This document shows positions 1 to 6,512 of a DNA stretch of 10,149 nucleotides, piece after piece. The DNA comes from Bifidobacteriaceae bacterium. GTDB taxonomy: Bacteria > Actinomycetota > Actinomycetes > Actinomycetales > WQXJ01. Under the pieces are notes generated by a model. It was not told the DNA's origin and did no database searches. It saw nothing but the letters and a program-made list of their open reading frames with translations. The translations under genes were made by a program, and so were the position numbers. How positions within the stretch are numbered: the first letter of the stretch is position 1; the number at the start of each line of letters is the position of its first letter. The stretch lies in contig JAISCU010000323.1 of assembly GCA_031265345.1 (NCBI GenBank), positions 1 to 10,149 of the forward strand. Reading direction: 5' to 3'.

Positions 1-167
1 ATGACGATGTCGGGGCGCTGGGCGAGCGCGGCCTTCAACGCCGAGTGGCCGTCTCCGGCCTGTCCCACGACGGCCATGTCCGGCTGCGAGTCGATCACCA
101 TGGCGAAGCCGGATCGGACCAGTTCTTGGTCGTCTACTACCAGTACACGGATGGCGTCCATGGTCAC
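1..167 (-). CDS. Response regulator, NarL/LuxR type (N-terminal part, cut by window edge)
   Basis: Receiver domain of a two-component response regulator. It is phosphorylated by a partner kinase and would normally control transcription through a C-terminal helix-turn-helix, which lies outside the window. The visible protein (about 55 residues) has the receiver core IRVLVVDDQELVRSGF, with the acidic pair DD that binds Mg2+, followed by the usual DSQPDMAVVGQAGDG and RPDIV segments. The phospho-acceptor Asp is expected three or four residues past the edge. I place the start at the GTG at 167-165: it shares a base with the kinase stop (TAGTG) and sits 6 nt behind the SD GGAGAGG. An ATG two codons on (161-159) is the alternative. 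The overlap points to translational coupling with the histidine kinase, its likely partner. Naming the family from the receiver alone is an inference, supported by the HisKA_3 class of the kinase. Confidence 0.9.
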   Translation of the reverse strand, partial: MTMDAIRVLVVDDQELVRSGFAMVIDSQPDMAVVGQAGDGHSALKAALAQRPDIV

Positions 168-1708
168 TAGTTTCCTCTCCTGTGCCGAATCGTGGCTGCT
201 GCTGTGGGAGGACGGCCCCAAGTCGACTGGTCGGGCGGCTGTGGCTGGATGATCGCGAGCATGGACCCCGGCGTGGCGGCGGACCCCGGCGTGGCCGCGG
301 AGACGGGTGTGGCGGCGGGCACGCGCGCGGCCGCGGGCGCCGGCGATGCTGCGGGCTCCCACGCGATGGCAGGGCCCGGCGCGGAGACGGGGGCGGGATC
401 GGCGCGCCGGTCGGAGGCCGCCTGGCGCCCCGCGGTCGCGCGCGGCGGCTCGGAGTCGCTCGGACGCGCCGGCAGCGGCACCGACACCCTGACGGCGAAG
501 CCGCCCGTCGGGCCGGGGCCGGCCTCGAGCGTCCCGCCCAGCATCTCGGCCCGCTCGCGCATTCCGATCAGGCCATGGCCGCCGCCGTCGCTGGGGGCGG
601 CCGCGCCCCGGCCGTCGTCCGAGACGGCGATGGCGATGCGGGAGTGGTCCCAGCGCTCGGTGACGGTCACGGCGACGTTCGGCCCGGCGTGTTTGAGCGT
701 GTTGGTGAGAGCCTCCTGGCAGACGCGGTAGAGCGTGGCGCCCACGCCTGGCGGCAGGTTGCGGGGGGTCCCGACCCGCACCAGCGTCACGTCCAGGCCG
801 GTGCGGCGGGTCTCGTCGACCAGCTGCTCGATGTCCTTGACGTGGGCGGTCGGTTTGAGCTGGGCGGTCTCGTCCTCCGGCCCGTCTCTGAGCACCCGCA
901 CAATCCCGCGCATGTCGGACAGGGCGTCGCGCCCGGTCTGCGCGATCGCCTCGAGCGCGCGGGTCGCCGCCGCTGGATCGTTGGCGGCGGCGTAACGACC
1001 GCCGTCGGCCTGGGCGATCATCACGGACAACGAGTGGCCCACTATGTCATGCATCTCGCGTGAGATGCGGGTGCGTTCCTCGGCCAGGGCGTTGACCGCG
1101 TCCAGCATCTGGGTCCGGGCCTCGCTGGCCTGCCAGGCGCTGCGGGACCGCCGCGACGCTTCCATTCCTCGCGAGAGCATGCCCATCCCCAGGAACAGCG
1201 CCGCCACCAGCCAGATCGGGAAGGCCAACAACAGCGCCTCGGACCATGAATCGACCGCCAGAGTCCAGCCGAAGGGCTTGAACAGGCCGATCAGCAACCT
1301 GATGTCGAGGGGCGCGGACAGCGAATAGGCCGCCGCCAGCAGGCCGCCGAACCCGCCGGCCGCCGCCGCGACAACCGACCAGCGGGCCGTCGAATAGCGG
1401 CCCACGGCCCACAGGGGCACGCCCGCCAGCAGGTACACGGGCAGGTCGATCCCCCAGCCGCTCAGCAGGGACCAAGCGCAGACCAGCCAGGCGGCGACGG
1501 CTGTGATGACAGGGAAGGACGCGGACGCGACGGCGGCGCAGGCCAGCAACAACCCGCAGACGGCGGAGGTCCGGTCCGGCCCTCCGGCCAGCGAGAGGAT
1601 CGCGCCGCTCGCGCCGACCGCCACCAACGCGGGCGTGGGAGCGCGCAGACCGTGCCAGCGGCGTTCCCCGCCGCGAGGCTGACGCGGCTCCCCACCCCGC
1701 TTTCTCAC
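167..1708 (-). CDS. Sensor histidine kinase, HisKA_3 / NarL-partner class, with long C-terminal tail
   Basis: Membrane sensor kinase of 513 residues. Hydrophobic segments fill roughly residues 25-175 (about five or six helices), with no large extracytoplasmic sensor domain. The dimerisation/phospho-acceptor (HisKA_3) region is about 205-275, with the H-box ERTRISREMHDIVGHSLS; the phosphorylated His is H220. The ATPase domain is about 315-412: N-box EALTNTLKH (N336), G1 box SDDGRG (364-368) and G2 region GGHGLIGMRER. Residues 412-513 are a Pro/Ala/Ser/Thr-rich tail with AATPGS-type repeats that is not part of the family fold. The start is GTG at 1708; no SD precedes it, but TAAAGT lies 6 nt upstream, so a leaderless mRNA is likely. 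It is first in an operon with the response regulator. The stimulus cannot be deduced. Confidence 0.93.
   Translation of the reverse strand: MRKRGGEPRQPRGGERRWHGLRAPTPALVAVGASGAILSLAGGPDRTSAVCGLLLACAAVASASFPVITAVAAWLVCAWSLLSGWGIDLPVYLLAGVPLWAVGRYSTARWSVVAAAAGGFGGLLAAAYSLSAPLDIRLLIGLFKPFGWTLAVDSWSEALLLAFPIWLVAALFLGMGMLSRGMEASRRSRSAWQASEARTQMLDAVNALAEERTRISREMHDIVGHSLSVMIAQADGGRYAAANDPAAATRALEAIAQTGRDALSDMRGIVRVLRDGPEDETAQLKPTAHVKDIEQLVDETRRTGLDVTLVRVGTPRNLPPGVGATLYRVCQEALTNTLKHAGPNVAVTVTERWDHSRIAIAVSDDGRGAAAPSDGGGHGLIGMRERAEMLGGTLEAGPGPTGGFAVRVSVPLPARPSDSEPPRATAGRQAASDRRADPAPVSAPGPAIAWEPAASPAPAAARVPAATPVSAATPGSAATPGSMLAIIQPQPPDQSTWGRPPTAAATIRHRRGN
263..298. repeat. 18-bp tandem repeat inside the kinase tail
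   Basis: Two adjacent copies of an 18-bp unit (263-280 and 281-298, GGACCCCGGCGTGGCGGC type) differ at one position. On the minus strand they encode successive AATPGS hexapeptides in the kinase C-terminal tail, with a more diverged AATPVS before them. The length is a multiple of 3, so the repeat can expand or contract without breaking the frame. Confidence 0.8.
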
Positions 1709-1714
1709 GGGACC

Positions 1715-1720
1715 ACTTTA
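1715..1720 (-). promoter_or_regulatory. -10 element of a likely leaderless promoter for the histidine kinase
   Basis: On the minus strand TAAAGT is followed by six bases (GGTCCC) and then the GTG start at 1708. A sigma-70-type -10 box at this distance would start the transcript at or next to the G of GTG, giving a leaderless mRNA, common in actinobacteria. No good -35 is visible (TAGGGC at 18-bp spacing is the nearest). The divergent intergenic space to prfB is only 88 bp, so both promoters must lie within it; I cannot make out a convincing one for prfB. Confidence 0.5.
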
Positions 1721-1796
1721 TTGCGCCGTGCCTCCAGCGCCCTAACCGGGCCGTCCCGCCGGGCCGTAGAGCCGCCCACATCCGCCAGGTCCTACC

Positions 1797-2948
1797 ATGG
1801 AAGGCATGGCCACCGAAGACATCCCGGCTGAACTGCGCTCGCTCAATCACACTTTCGAGTCGATAGTGCAAGTCACCGACCCGGAAGCGATCAAAGCGCG
1901 GATCGCGCGCCTGTCGGACGAGGTGGCCGAACCGGGTCTGTGGGACGATCCGGACCGGGCCCAGAAGAAGACCTCGCGACTGTCGCACGCCCAGGGCGAA
2001 CTGGAGAAGCTGGAGGCGATGGGCTCGCGCCTGGACGACGTGGGGGTCCTCTATGAGATGGCGGTCGAGGGCGAGGACGCGGAAGCCTTGGAAGAAGCCC
2101 GCCAGGAGCTCGCGGCGGTGCGGGCGTCGCTGGCGGACATGGAGATCAGGACCCTGCTGAACGGCGAATACGACGCCCGCTTCGCCGTGGTCACGATCCG
2201 CTCGGGCGCGGGCGGGGTGGACGCGGCCGACTTCGCGGAGATGCTGTTGCGCATGTACCTGCGCTGGGCCGAACGCCACGCCTACCCGGTCAAGGTCCTG
2301 GACACCTCCTACGCCGAGGAGGCGGGCCTGAAGTCCGTCACCTTCGAGGTGTCCGCGCCCTACGCCTACGGGAACCTCTCGGTCGAGGGCGGCACCCACC
2401 GGCTGGTGCGCATCTCGCCCTTCGACAACCAGGGCCGCCGCCACACCTCGTTCGCCGCCGTCGAGGTCATACCGCTGATCGAGGACACCGACCACATCGA
2501 CATCCCCGAATCGGACATCAAAGTGGACGTCTTCCGCTCCTCCGGGCCGGGCGGCCAATCCGTCAACACGACCGACTCGGCGGTCCGCATGACGCACATC
2601 CCGACCGGCATTGTCGTTTCGATGCAGGACGAGAAGTCCCAGATCCAGAACCGCGCCGCCGCCTACCGGGTGCTGCAATCGCGCCTGCTGGTGCTGCGCC
2701 GGGCCGAGGAAGCGGCCAAGAAGAAAGAACTGGCGGGCGACATCAAGGCCTCGTGGGGCGACCAGATGCGCTCCTACGTGCTGCACCCGTATCAGATGGT
2801 GAAGGACTTGCGCACCGACCACGAGGTCGGCAACACGGCGGCGGTGTTCGACGGCGACCTCGACGGATTCATCGACGCGGGCATCCGCTGGCGACGCCGC
2901 CAGGACAGGGCGGACGCCGCCCGAGCCGCCGATTCAGCCACGTCGTAG
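1797..2948 (+). CDS. prfB: Peptide chain release factor 2 (RF2)
   Basis: Class I release factor that recognises UGA and UAA stop codons in the ribosomal A site and triggers peptidyl-tRNA hydrolysis. The 383-residue protein shows an N-terminal helical domain (about 1-110), the stop-codon reading loop SPF (207-209, in [15 protein letters not shown]) diagnostic of RF2 rather than RF1, and the catalytic GGQ motif (252-254, in [19 protein letters not shown]). The C-terminal part with [17 protein letters not shown] matches the family. The start is ATG 1797 with a weak AGG 6-9 nt upstream; ATG 1806 ([10 protein letters not shown]) resembles the N-terminus usual in actinobacterial RF2 and is possible. 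The reading frame is continuous, so the +1 programmed frameshift at an early UGA, the autoregulation seen in E. coli prfB, is absent. The stop TAG overlaps the SD of the next gene. In many actinobacteria ftsE-ftsX follow prfB; here a zinc-ribbon gene does. Confidence 0.98.
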   Translation: MEGMATEDIPAELRSLNHTFESIVQVTDPEAIKARIARLSDEVAEPGLWDDPDRAQKKTSRLSHAQGELEKLEAMGSRLDDVGVLYEMAVEGEDAEALEEARQELAAVRASLADMEIRTLLNGEYDARFAVVTIRSGAGGVDAADFAEMLLRMYLRWAERHAYPVKVLDTSYAEEAGLKSVTFEVSAPYAYGNLSVEGGTHRLVRISPFDNQGRRHTSFAAVEVIPLIEDTDHIDIPESDIKVDVFRSSGPGGQSVNTTDSAVRMTHIPTGIVVSMQDEKSQIQNRAAAYRVLQSRLLVLRRAEEAAKKKELAGDIKASWGDQMRSYVLHPYQMVKDLRTDHEVGNTAAVFDGDLDGFIDAGIRWRRRQDRADAARAADSATS

Positions 2949-2958
2949 GAGGAAGGCC

Positions 2959-4116
2959 GTGTCCCAAGCTGTCGATTACAAATGCCCGAACTGCGGCGGG
3001 AGCCTGGTCTACGACGCGGCCAGCGGCGCGATGGTCTGCGGCAATTGCGGGTCGCGTTTCGACCCGGCGCAGTTCCAAACGCCTTGGGCCGCCGATGCCG
3101 TGCCCCCGGTTCCGCCCGCGCCCCCGGCCGAGCCTGCGGCTGGCTCCCAGCCCGCCTTCGCACAGGCTTTCTCGCCTGAGACGTTCCCCTGGCCCGGCCT
3201 GACAGATGTCGCTGGCGCGGCCCCGGCCTGGCCGCCGAACGAGCTATCGGAATACACCTGCCGGTCCTGTGGGGCCGTCGTGGTCGCCGATCCGACCAGT
3301 GCGGCCGGATCCTGCCCGTACTGCCGCAGCCCCATAGTGATCGCCGACCAGATGACTGGCGCGCTCGCGCCCGACTTGGTGATCCCCTTCGTCACCTCCC
3401 GCGACCAGGCAGTCGAGGCTCTCAAGAAGCTCTACTTGGGCAAACGCCTGTTGCCGAAGGTGTTCTCGACCCAGAACTTCATAGACGAGGTCAAAGGCGT
3501 CTACGTCCCGTTCTGGCTGTTCGACTTCGACACCCAGGTGATCGAGCGGTACGTCGCCGAGGACGTCCACACCCGCTCCGCGGGCAGCAAACGCTATGTC
3601 ACCACCCGGCGTTTCAGCGCCGTCCGGATGGGCGACGCCCGATTCACCGGCATCCCGGCCGACGGGTCGGTCAACATGCCGGACGCGATCATGGAGTCGA
3701 TCGAGCCGTTCGACCTCAGCCAGGCGCGGGTGTTCGGCCCCGCCTACCTGGCGGGTTTCCTGGCCGAACGCTACGACGTCGACTCGAGGCAGGCCTTCGA
3801 CCGCGCCAACCAGCGCGTGAACCAGTCGGCGGGCACTATCTTCGCCAACACCGTCACCGGGCACCAGACCGTGTCCGGCGCCGGATCGGAGGTTCGCATC
3901 CGGGACTTGAGGGTCCATTACGGATTGCTGCCAGTCTGGATGCTGACCACGATCTGGCGGGGCCAACGCTTCACTTTCGCCATGAACGGGCAGACCGGTC
4001 GCATGGTCGGCGACCTGCCGTTGGACCGGCAGGCCTATTGGCGCTGGTTCGGGGCTCTGGCCTCGATCTGCGCCGTGGTGGGCGGGGCCGTGACGGCCTT
4101 GGTGGTGGCACTGTGA
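2959..4116 (+). CDS. Double zinc-ribbon (TFIIB-type) protein with C-terminal membrane anchor
   Basis: Protein of 385 residues, unnamed family. Two four-cysteine zinc ribbons are visible: C9-x2-C12...C27-x2-C30 at the N-terminus and C101-x2-C104...C119-x2-C122 after a Pro/Ala-rich linker (about 45-95). A long mostly soluble domain (about 135-355) follows, with the segment VKGVYVPFWLFDFDTQV seen in bacterial TFIIB-type zinc-ribbon proteins. The C-terminal 22 or so residues form a single hydrophobic helix and likely anchor it in the membrane. The GTG start at 2959 has a strong SD (AGGAGGAAGG) that begins inside the prfB stop, only 10 nt away. It overlaps the TPM gene by GTGA. Similar zinc-ribbon proteins are found beside TPM-domain or SPFH genes, which suggests an envelope or membrane-quality role. 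The biochemical function is not known to me; despite the TFIIB label there is no sign of a transcription role. Confidence 0.88.
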   Translation: MSQAVDYKCPNCGGSLVYDAASGAMVCGNCGSRFDPAQFQTPWAADAVPPVPPAPPAEPAAGSQPAFAQAFSPETFPWPGLTDVAGAAPAWPPNELSEYTCRSCGAVVVADPTSAAGSCPYCRSPIVIADQMTGALAPDLVIPFVTSRDQAVEALKKLYLGKRLLPKVFSTQNFIDEVKGVYVPFWLFDFDTQVIERYVAEDVHTRSAGSKRYVTTRRFSAVRMGDARFTGIPADGSVNMPDAIMESIEPFDLSQARVFGPAYLAGFLAERYDVDSRQAFDRANQRVNQSAGTIFANTVTGHQTVSGAGSEVRIRDLRVHYGLLPVWMLTTIWRGQRFTFAMNGQTGRMVGDLPLDRQAYWRWFGALASICAVVGGAVTALVVAL

Positions 4117-5003
4117 ACGGGGGCCTGGCGCTTGGCCGCCCAGCTCTTGGCGGCCCAGCCCTCCGCGGCCGGACGTTGCGTCGCCTGGCGGGATGCGCGG
4201 CAGGGTTGTGGCTGGCGGTGGCGTGGCTGACCGGCGCGGCGGCATCGGCGGCCTGGGCGGAGGACGGCGACCTGCCCCGGGTGGTGGACCAGAGCGGACT
4301 GCTCAGGCCCGAGCAGGCGCGGGAGCTCGAGGAGCACCTGGACCGGATCAGCCAGGAGCGGGGCGCGGACGTCGTGGTCCTGGCGGTCGATTCCCTGGGC
4401 GCGAGGACGGCGGAGCAGTTCGCGGACGACTACTTCGACTACGGCCCGAGCGCGGCCGATCCGTTCGTGCCGGGGACCGACCGGGAGGCGGGCTACGGGC
4501 TCGGCAAGGACCGGTCCGGCATCTTGATGCTGGTCTGCCCCGAGTACCGGGACTGGGCTGTCAGCACGCGCGGGGACGCCATCAAAGTGTTCACTGATTC
4601 GCGCCTGGGCTCCCTGAGGGAGGCGGTCCAGCCGTACCTGGGCCGCGACGATTGGGCGAACGGGTTCTTCGAGTTCGCCGACCGGGTTGATTCGACCTAC
4701 CATGAGGCCACTTTGGTCCGGTGGGGGACCGTCGCGCTGGTCGCGGTCATAGCGGGTCTGATAGGCGGCTTCCTGCCGGTCACCATCTGGCGCCATCAAC
4801 TCAAGTCGGTCAAACCGGCCGCCAACGCCCGCCCCTATCTGCAGACCGCCAACCTGGTGCTGACCGCCTCGAACGAGCAGTTCATAGGGCAATCGACCAG
4901 GGTGATCGACATGAGTTCGTCGGGGAGCGGCGGCGGCGGAGGCTCGTCCACGCACATCGGTTCCTCGGGGGCCTCGCACGGAGGTTTCTCCGGCAAGTTC
5001 TGA
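4113..5003 (+). CDS. TPM-domain (Psb32/MOLO-1-like) exported membrane protein
   Basis: Protein of 296 residues. A basic N-terminus (RGRTLRR) leads into a hydrophobic stretch (about 25-45) ending in AAWA-ED, a plausible signal-peptide cleavage site near residue 49. The TPM domain spans about 55-195: VVDQSGLLRPEQARELEEHL, then RGADVVVLAVDSLG, then YGLGKDRSGILMLVCPE with RDWAVSTRG. A transmembrane helix (about 205-226) follows, then a cytoplasmic part, and the protein ends in a Gly/Ser-rich tail closing with HGGFSGKF, typical of TPM proteins. The start is GTG at 4113, overlapping the upstream stop (GTGA) with GGTGGTGG upstream; the reading frame is open further 5' but that part overlaps the zinc-ribbon gene and precedes the signal peptide. 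TPM domains are thought to act outside the membrane in membrane or protein quality control; the exact job here is unknown. Likely co-translated with the zinc-ribbon protein. Confidence 0.9.
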   Translation: MNGGLALGRPALGGPALRGRTLRRLAGCAAGLWLAVAWLTGAAASAAWAEDGDLPRVVDQSGLLRPEQARELEEHLDRISQERGADVVVLAVDSLGARTAEQFADDYFDYGPSAADPFVPGTDREAGYGLGKDRSGILMLVCPEYRDWAVSTRGDAIKVFTDSRLGSLREAVQPYLGRDDWANGFFEFADRVDSTYHEATLVRWGTVALVAVIAGLIGGFLPVTIWRHQLKSVKPAANARPYLQTANLVLTASNEQFIGQSTRVIDMSSSGSGGGGGSSTHIGSSGASHGGFSGKF

Positions 5004-5072
5004 TCCGCTCAGCCGGTCAGCGTCCAGCTCAGACTCGCGGATCGGGAGGCCTGTCCATGTCAATGCCGTGCT

Positions 5073-5093
5073 CGTGGTCGGGCGGCCGCCACG
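5073..5093 (+). other. Imperfect hairpin 70 bp after the TPM gene, possible terminator
   Basis: CGTGG-(T)-CGG, loop GCGG, CCG-CCACG can fold into an 8-bp GC-rich stem with one bulged T. No T-tract follows, so this is at best a weak intrinsic terminator for the plus-strand prfB/zinc-ribbon/TPM group. It lies just before repeat array A. Confidence 0.25.
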
Positions 5094-5109
5094 ATAGGCG
5101 CGCCCGGGC

Positions 5110-5354
5110 TGAGCCCGCTGGTTTGCGCGCCGTTCCTCATCGAGTCCGCTGCTTTGCGCGGCCGACTTGATCGAGTCCGCTGTTCTCCATGGTCCTTGGC
5201 GTCGAGTCCGCTGTTTTGCGCGCGTCTCGACCAACACGCGACGCGCTGACCAGGCGAAACACGAAAAGGCCCGAGCCGAAACAGCGGACTCGGCGAACCG
5301 TCGCATGGGAAACAGCGGACTCGACGCGTCCCAGGCCGCAAACCAGCGGGCTCG
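5110..5354. repeat. Inverted repeat array A: 4 right-facing and 3 left-facing 20-bp units, 31-bp period
   Basis: This array fills the middle of the roughly 500-bp gene-free gap 5004-5505. Right-facing units (consensus CGAGTCCGCTGNTTTGCGCG) start at 5110, 5141, 5172 and 5203, exactly 31 bp apart. Left-facing units (complement) end at 5292, 5323 and 5354, again exactly 31 bp apart. The 11-bp spacers are not conserved. Between the arms lie 50 bp (5223-5272). The strongest shared word is CGAGTCCGCTGTT; unit 3 and its mirror partner end in CCATG instead of TTGCGCG. The period is near three helical turns and is not a multiple of 3, so this is not a coding repeat; open frames crossing it only show the repeat in rotating frames. 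Spacers of 11 bp rule out CRISPR. Function unknown; candidates are a phased protein-binding site or a transcribed hairpin. The rest of the gap (5004-5109, 5355-5469) holds nothing else I can name. Confidence 0.93.
5244..5266 (+). other. Conserved core in the centre of array A
   Basis: Placing the 50-bp centre of array A (5223-5272) on that of array B (7501-7550) base for base, with no gaps and the register fixed by the flanking units, gives 20 identities in the 30 positions 5237-5266. The most conserved stretch reads CGNTGACCNG followed two bases later by GNAACNCNAAA. It is not palindromic, so the element has a direction despite its inverted arms. Confidence 0.7.
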
Positions 5355-5469
5355 ACGGGCCGGGGCGTGCAGGTCCCCCGGAAACTGCGCCGACGAGCCC
5401 CGGCAGCGCCATGGACAGGCCGTCGGATCGTGGCGCGGGTCACATTCGCCTGGCTTGTGCCGCCGCCGT

Positions 5470-5499
5470 TTGGGTCTGGACGAATCGTCTGCCTAAGAT
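5470..5499 (+). promoter_or_regulatory. Sigma-70-type promoter, leaderless, for the LysR regulator
   Basis: TTGGGT (5470-5475), an 18-bp spacer, then TAAGAT (5494-5499). Six bases later comes the GTG start codon at 5506, and no SD is visible in front of it. Transcription would start at or beside the GTG, giving a leaderless mRNA. The -10-to-start geometry is identical to that of the histidine kinase gene. Confidence 0.6.
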
Positions 5500-5505
5500 G
5501 GCCGC

Positions 5506-6465
5506 GTGGCGCCGAGCCTCGACTACTTGCGGACGTTCGTCGCCGTGCTTCGAACCGGATCGTTCACGGCCGCGGCCGGTCTGGTCGGTCTGAGCCAGCC
5601 CGCGGTCACGAGCCAGATGCGGGCGTTGGAGGGCCAACTCGGCTACCTGCTCTTCGACCGCCACGGGAGGCGCGTCTCACCGACCGCCAAAGCGGAGCAA
5701 CTCGGGGCCGAGGTCGCTCGGCACATAGACCGCCTGGAAGCCGCGACGGACCGTGAGGATCGGTTTTTCGCGGACCGGCCCCGAGTCTTGCACCTCGGTG
5801 GGCCCGCGGAGTACCTGTCGATGAGGGTGATTCCGCTCCTGCCCGCGCTGGCGGAGCAGAACCTCGGATTCCGCGTGTCTTTCGGGCTCGCGGACAAGCT
5901 TCTGGCCGACCTGTCCCAAGGGGCGCTCGACATAGTGGTGAGCTCGATCCATCCGCGGGTGCGGGGGGTGGTGTCGGCACCCCTCATCGACGAGGAGTTC
6001 GTGCTAGTGGCGGCGCCCCGGTGGGCAGACCGGCTGCGCCTGGACCAGGCGGTCGCCCCGCAGGCGCTGGTGGACCTGCTGCTGGTCGCCTACGGCGACA
6101 ACCTCGCGATTGTGCGGCGGTATTGGAGAACCGTCTTCGAGCTCCCCCCGGAGGGCCTCAACCTGGTCGCCACTATTCCGAACCTCGCGGCCATCGCGGA
6201 CGCGTTGATCGCGGGCCTCGGCATGTCGGTCCTGCCCCGCTACCTTGTGGCCGAGCCGCTCAGGAACGGCTCGCTGGTGACGCTGCTCGAGCCGGAGCTC
6301 GCTCCCCTCAACACTTTGCACGTAGCGACGCGCGAAAGGGCGCTGAGCCGGGACCGGGCGGTGCGGATCGTGCATGGAGCCCTGCTAGCGGACGCCGACA
6401 GGGCCGGTTGTCAGCTCGACCCGCTGTCGCGCACGGAGCCGCGCGGGCGTGACGGGACGCCGTAA
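5506..6465 (+). CDS. LysR-family transcriptional regulator
   Basis: DNA-binding regulator of 319 residues, usual length for the family. The N-terminal winged helix-turn-helix (about 4-62) reads LDYLRTFVAVLRTGSFTAAA, then LSQPAVTSQMRALEGQLG and LLFDRHGRRVSPT, the classic LysR pattern. A linker helix follows, and the effector-binding domain covers about 92-290 (VLHLGGPAEYLSMRVIPLLP... then IVVSSIHPRVRGVVSAPLIDEEFVLVA and ALIAGLGMSVLPRYLV). The start is GTG 5506, set by the -10 box 6 nt upstream. It runs toward the DJ-1/PfpI gene (convergent), so it does not have the divergent target gene usual for LysR proteins. The effector and targets are unknown; the neighbouring DJ-1 gene is a candidate target. 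The last residues come from a 13-bp tandem repeat around the stop. Confidence 0.95.
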   Translation: MAPSLDYLRTFVAVLRTGSFTAAAGLVGLSQPAVTSQMRALEGQLGYLLFDRHGRRVSPTAKAEQLGAEVARHIDRLEAATDREDRFFADRPRVLHLGGPAEYLSMRVIPLLPALAEQNLGFRVSFGLADKLLADLSQGALDIVVSSIHPRVRGVVSAPLIDEEFVLVAAPRWADRLRLDQAVAPQALVDLLLVAYGDNLAIVRRYWRTVFELPPEGLNLVATIPNLAAIADALIAGLGMSVLPRYLVAEPLRNGSLVTLLEPELAPLNTLHVATRERALSRDRAVRIVHGALLADADRAGCQLDPLSRTEPRGRDGTP

Positions 6466-6477
6466 CGGGACGCCGTG
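6452..6477 (+). repeat. 13-bp tandem duplication across the LysR stop codon
   Basis: ACGGGACGCCGTA (6452-6464) is followed directly by ACGGGACGCCGTG (6465-6477), and ACGGGC starts a third partial copy. The first copy carries the TAA stop at its junction with the second (6463-6465). It lies in the short convergent gap between the LysR and DJ-1 genes; no terminator hairpin with a T-tract is visible there. Confidence 0.75.
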
Positions 6478-6512
6478 ACGGGCGGGCAATTCGATGCGAC
6501 TCGTGGGGCCAG

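Noticed and set aside
1797..1880. Programmed +1 frameshift at the start of prfB
   Set aside because: The frame is continuous from 1797 to the SPF and GGQ motifs with no early in-frame TGA.
1047..2822. 591-codon open frame on the minus strand
   Set aside because: It runs antisense to prfB and out of frame with the kinase; its protein is Arg/His/Gly-rich without family motifs. It is a shadow of GC-rich codon use.
5110..5354. CRISPR array
   Set aside because: Spacers are only 11 bp, repeats invert half-way, units are degenerate, and no cas genes are in the window. The same holds for 7419-7694.
5060..5443. Small ORFs across array A on both strands
   Set aside because: They repeat short words in rotating frames because the period (31) is not a multiple of 3; none has an SD plus family similarity.
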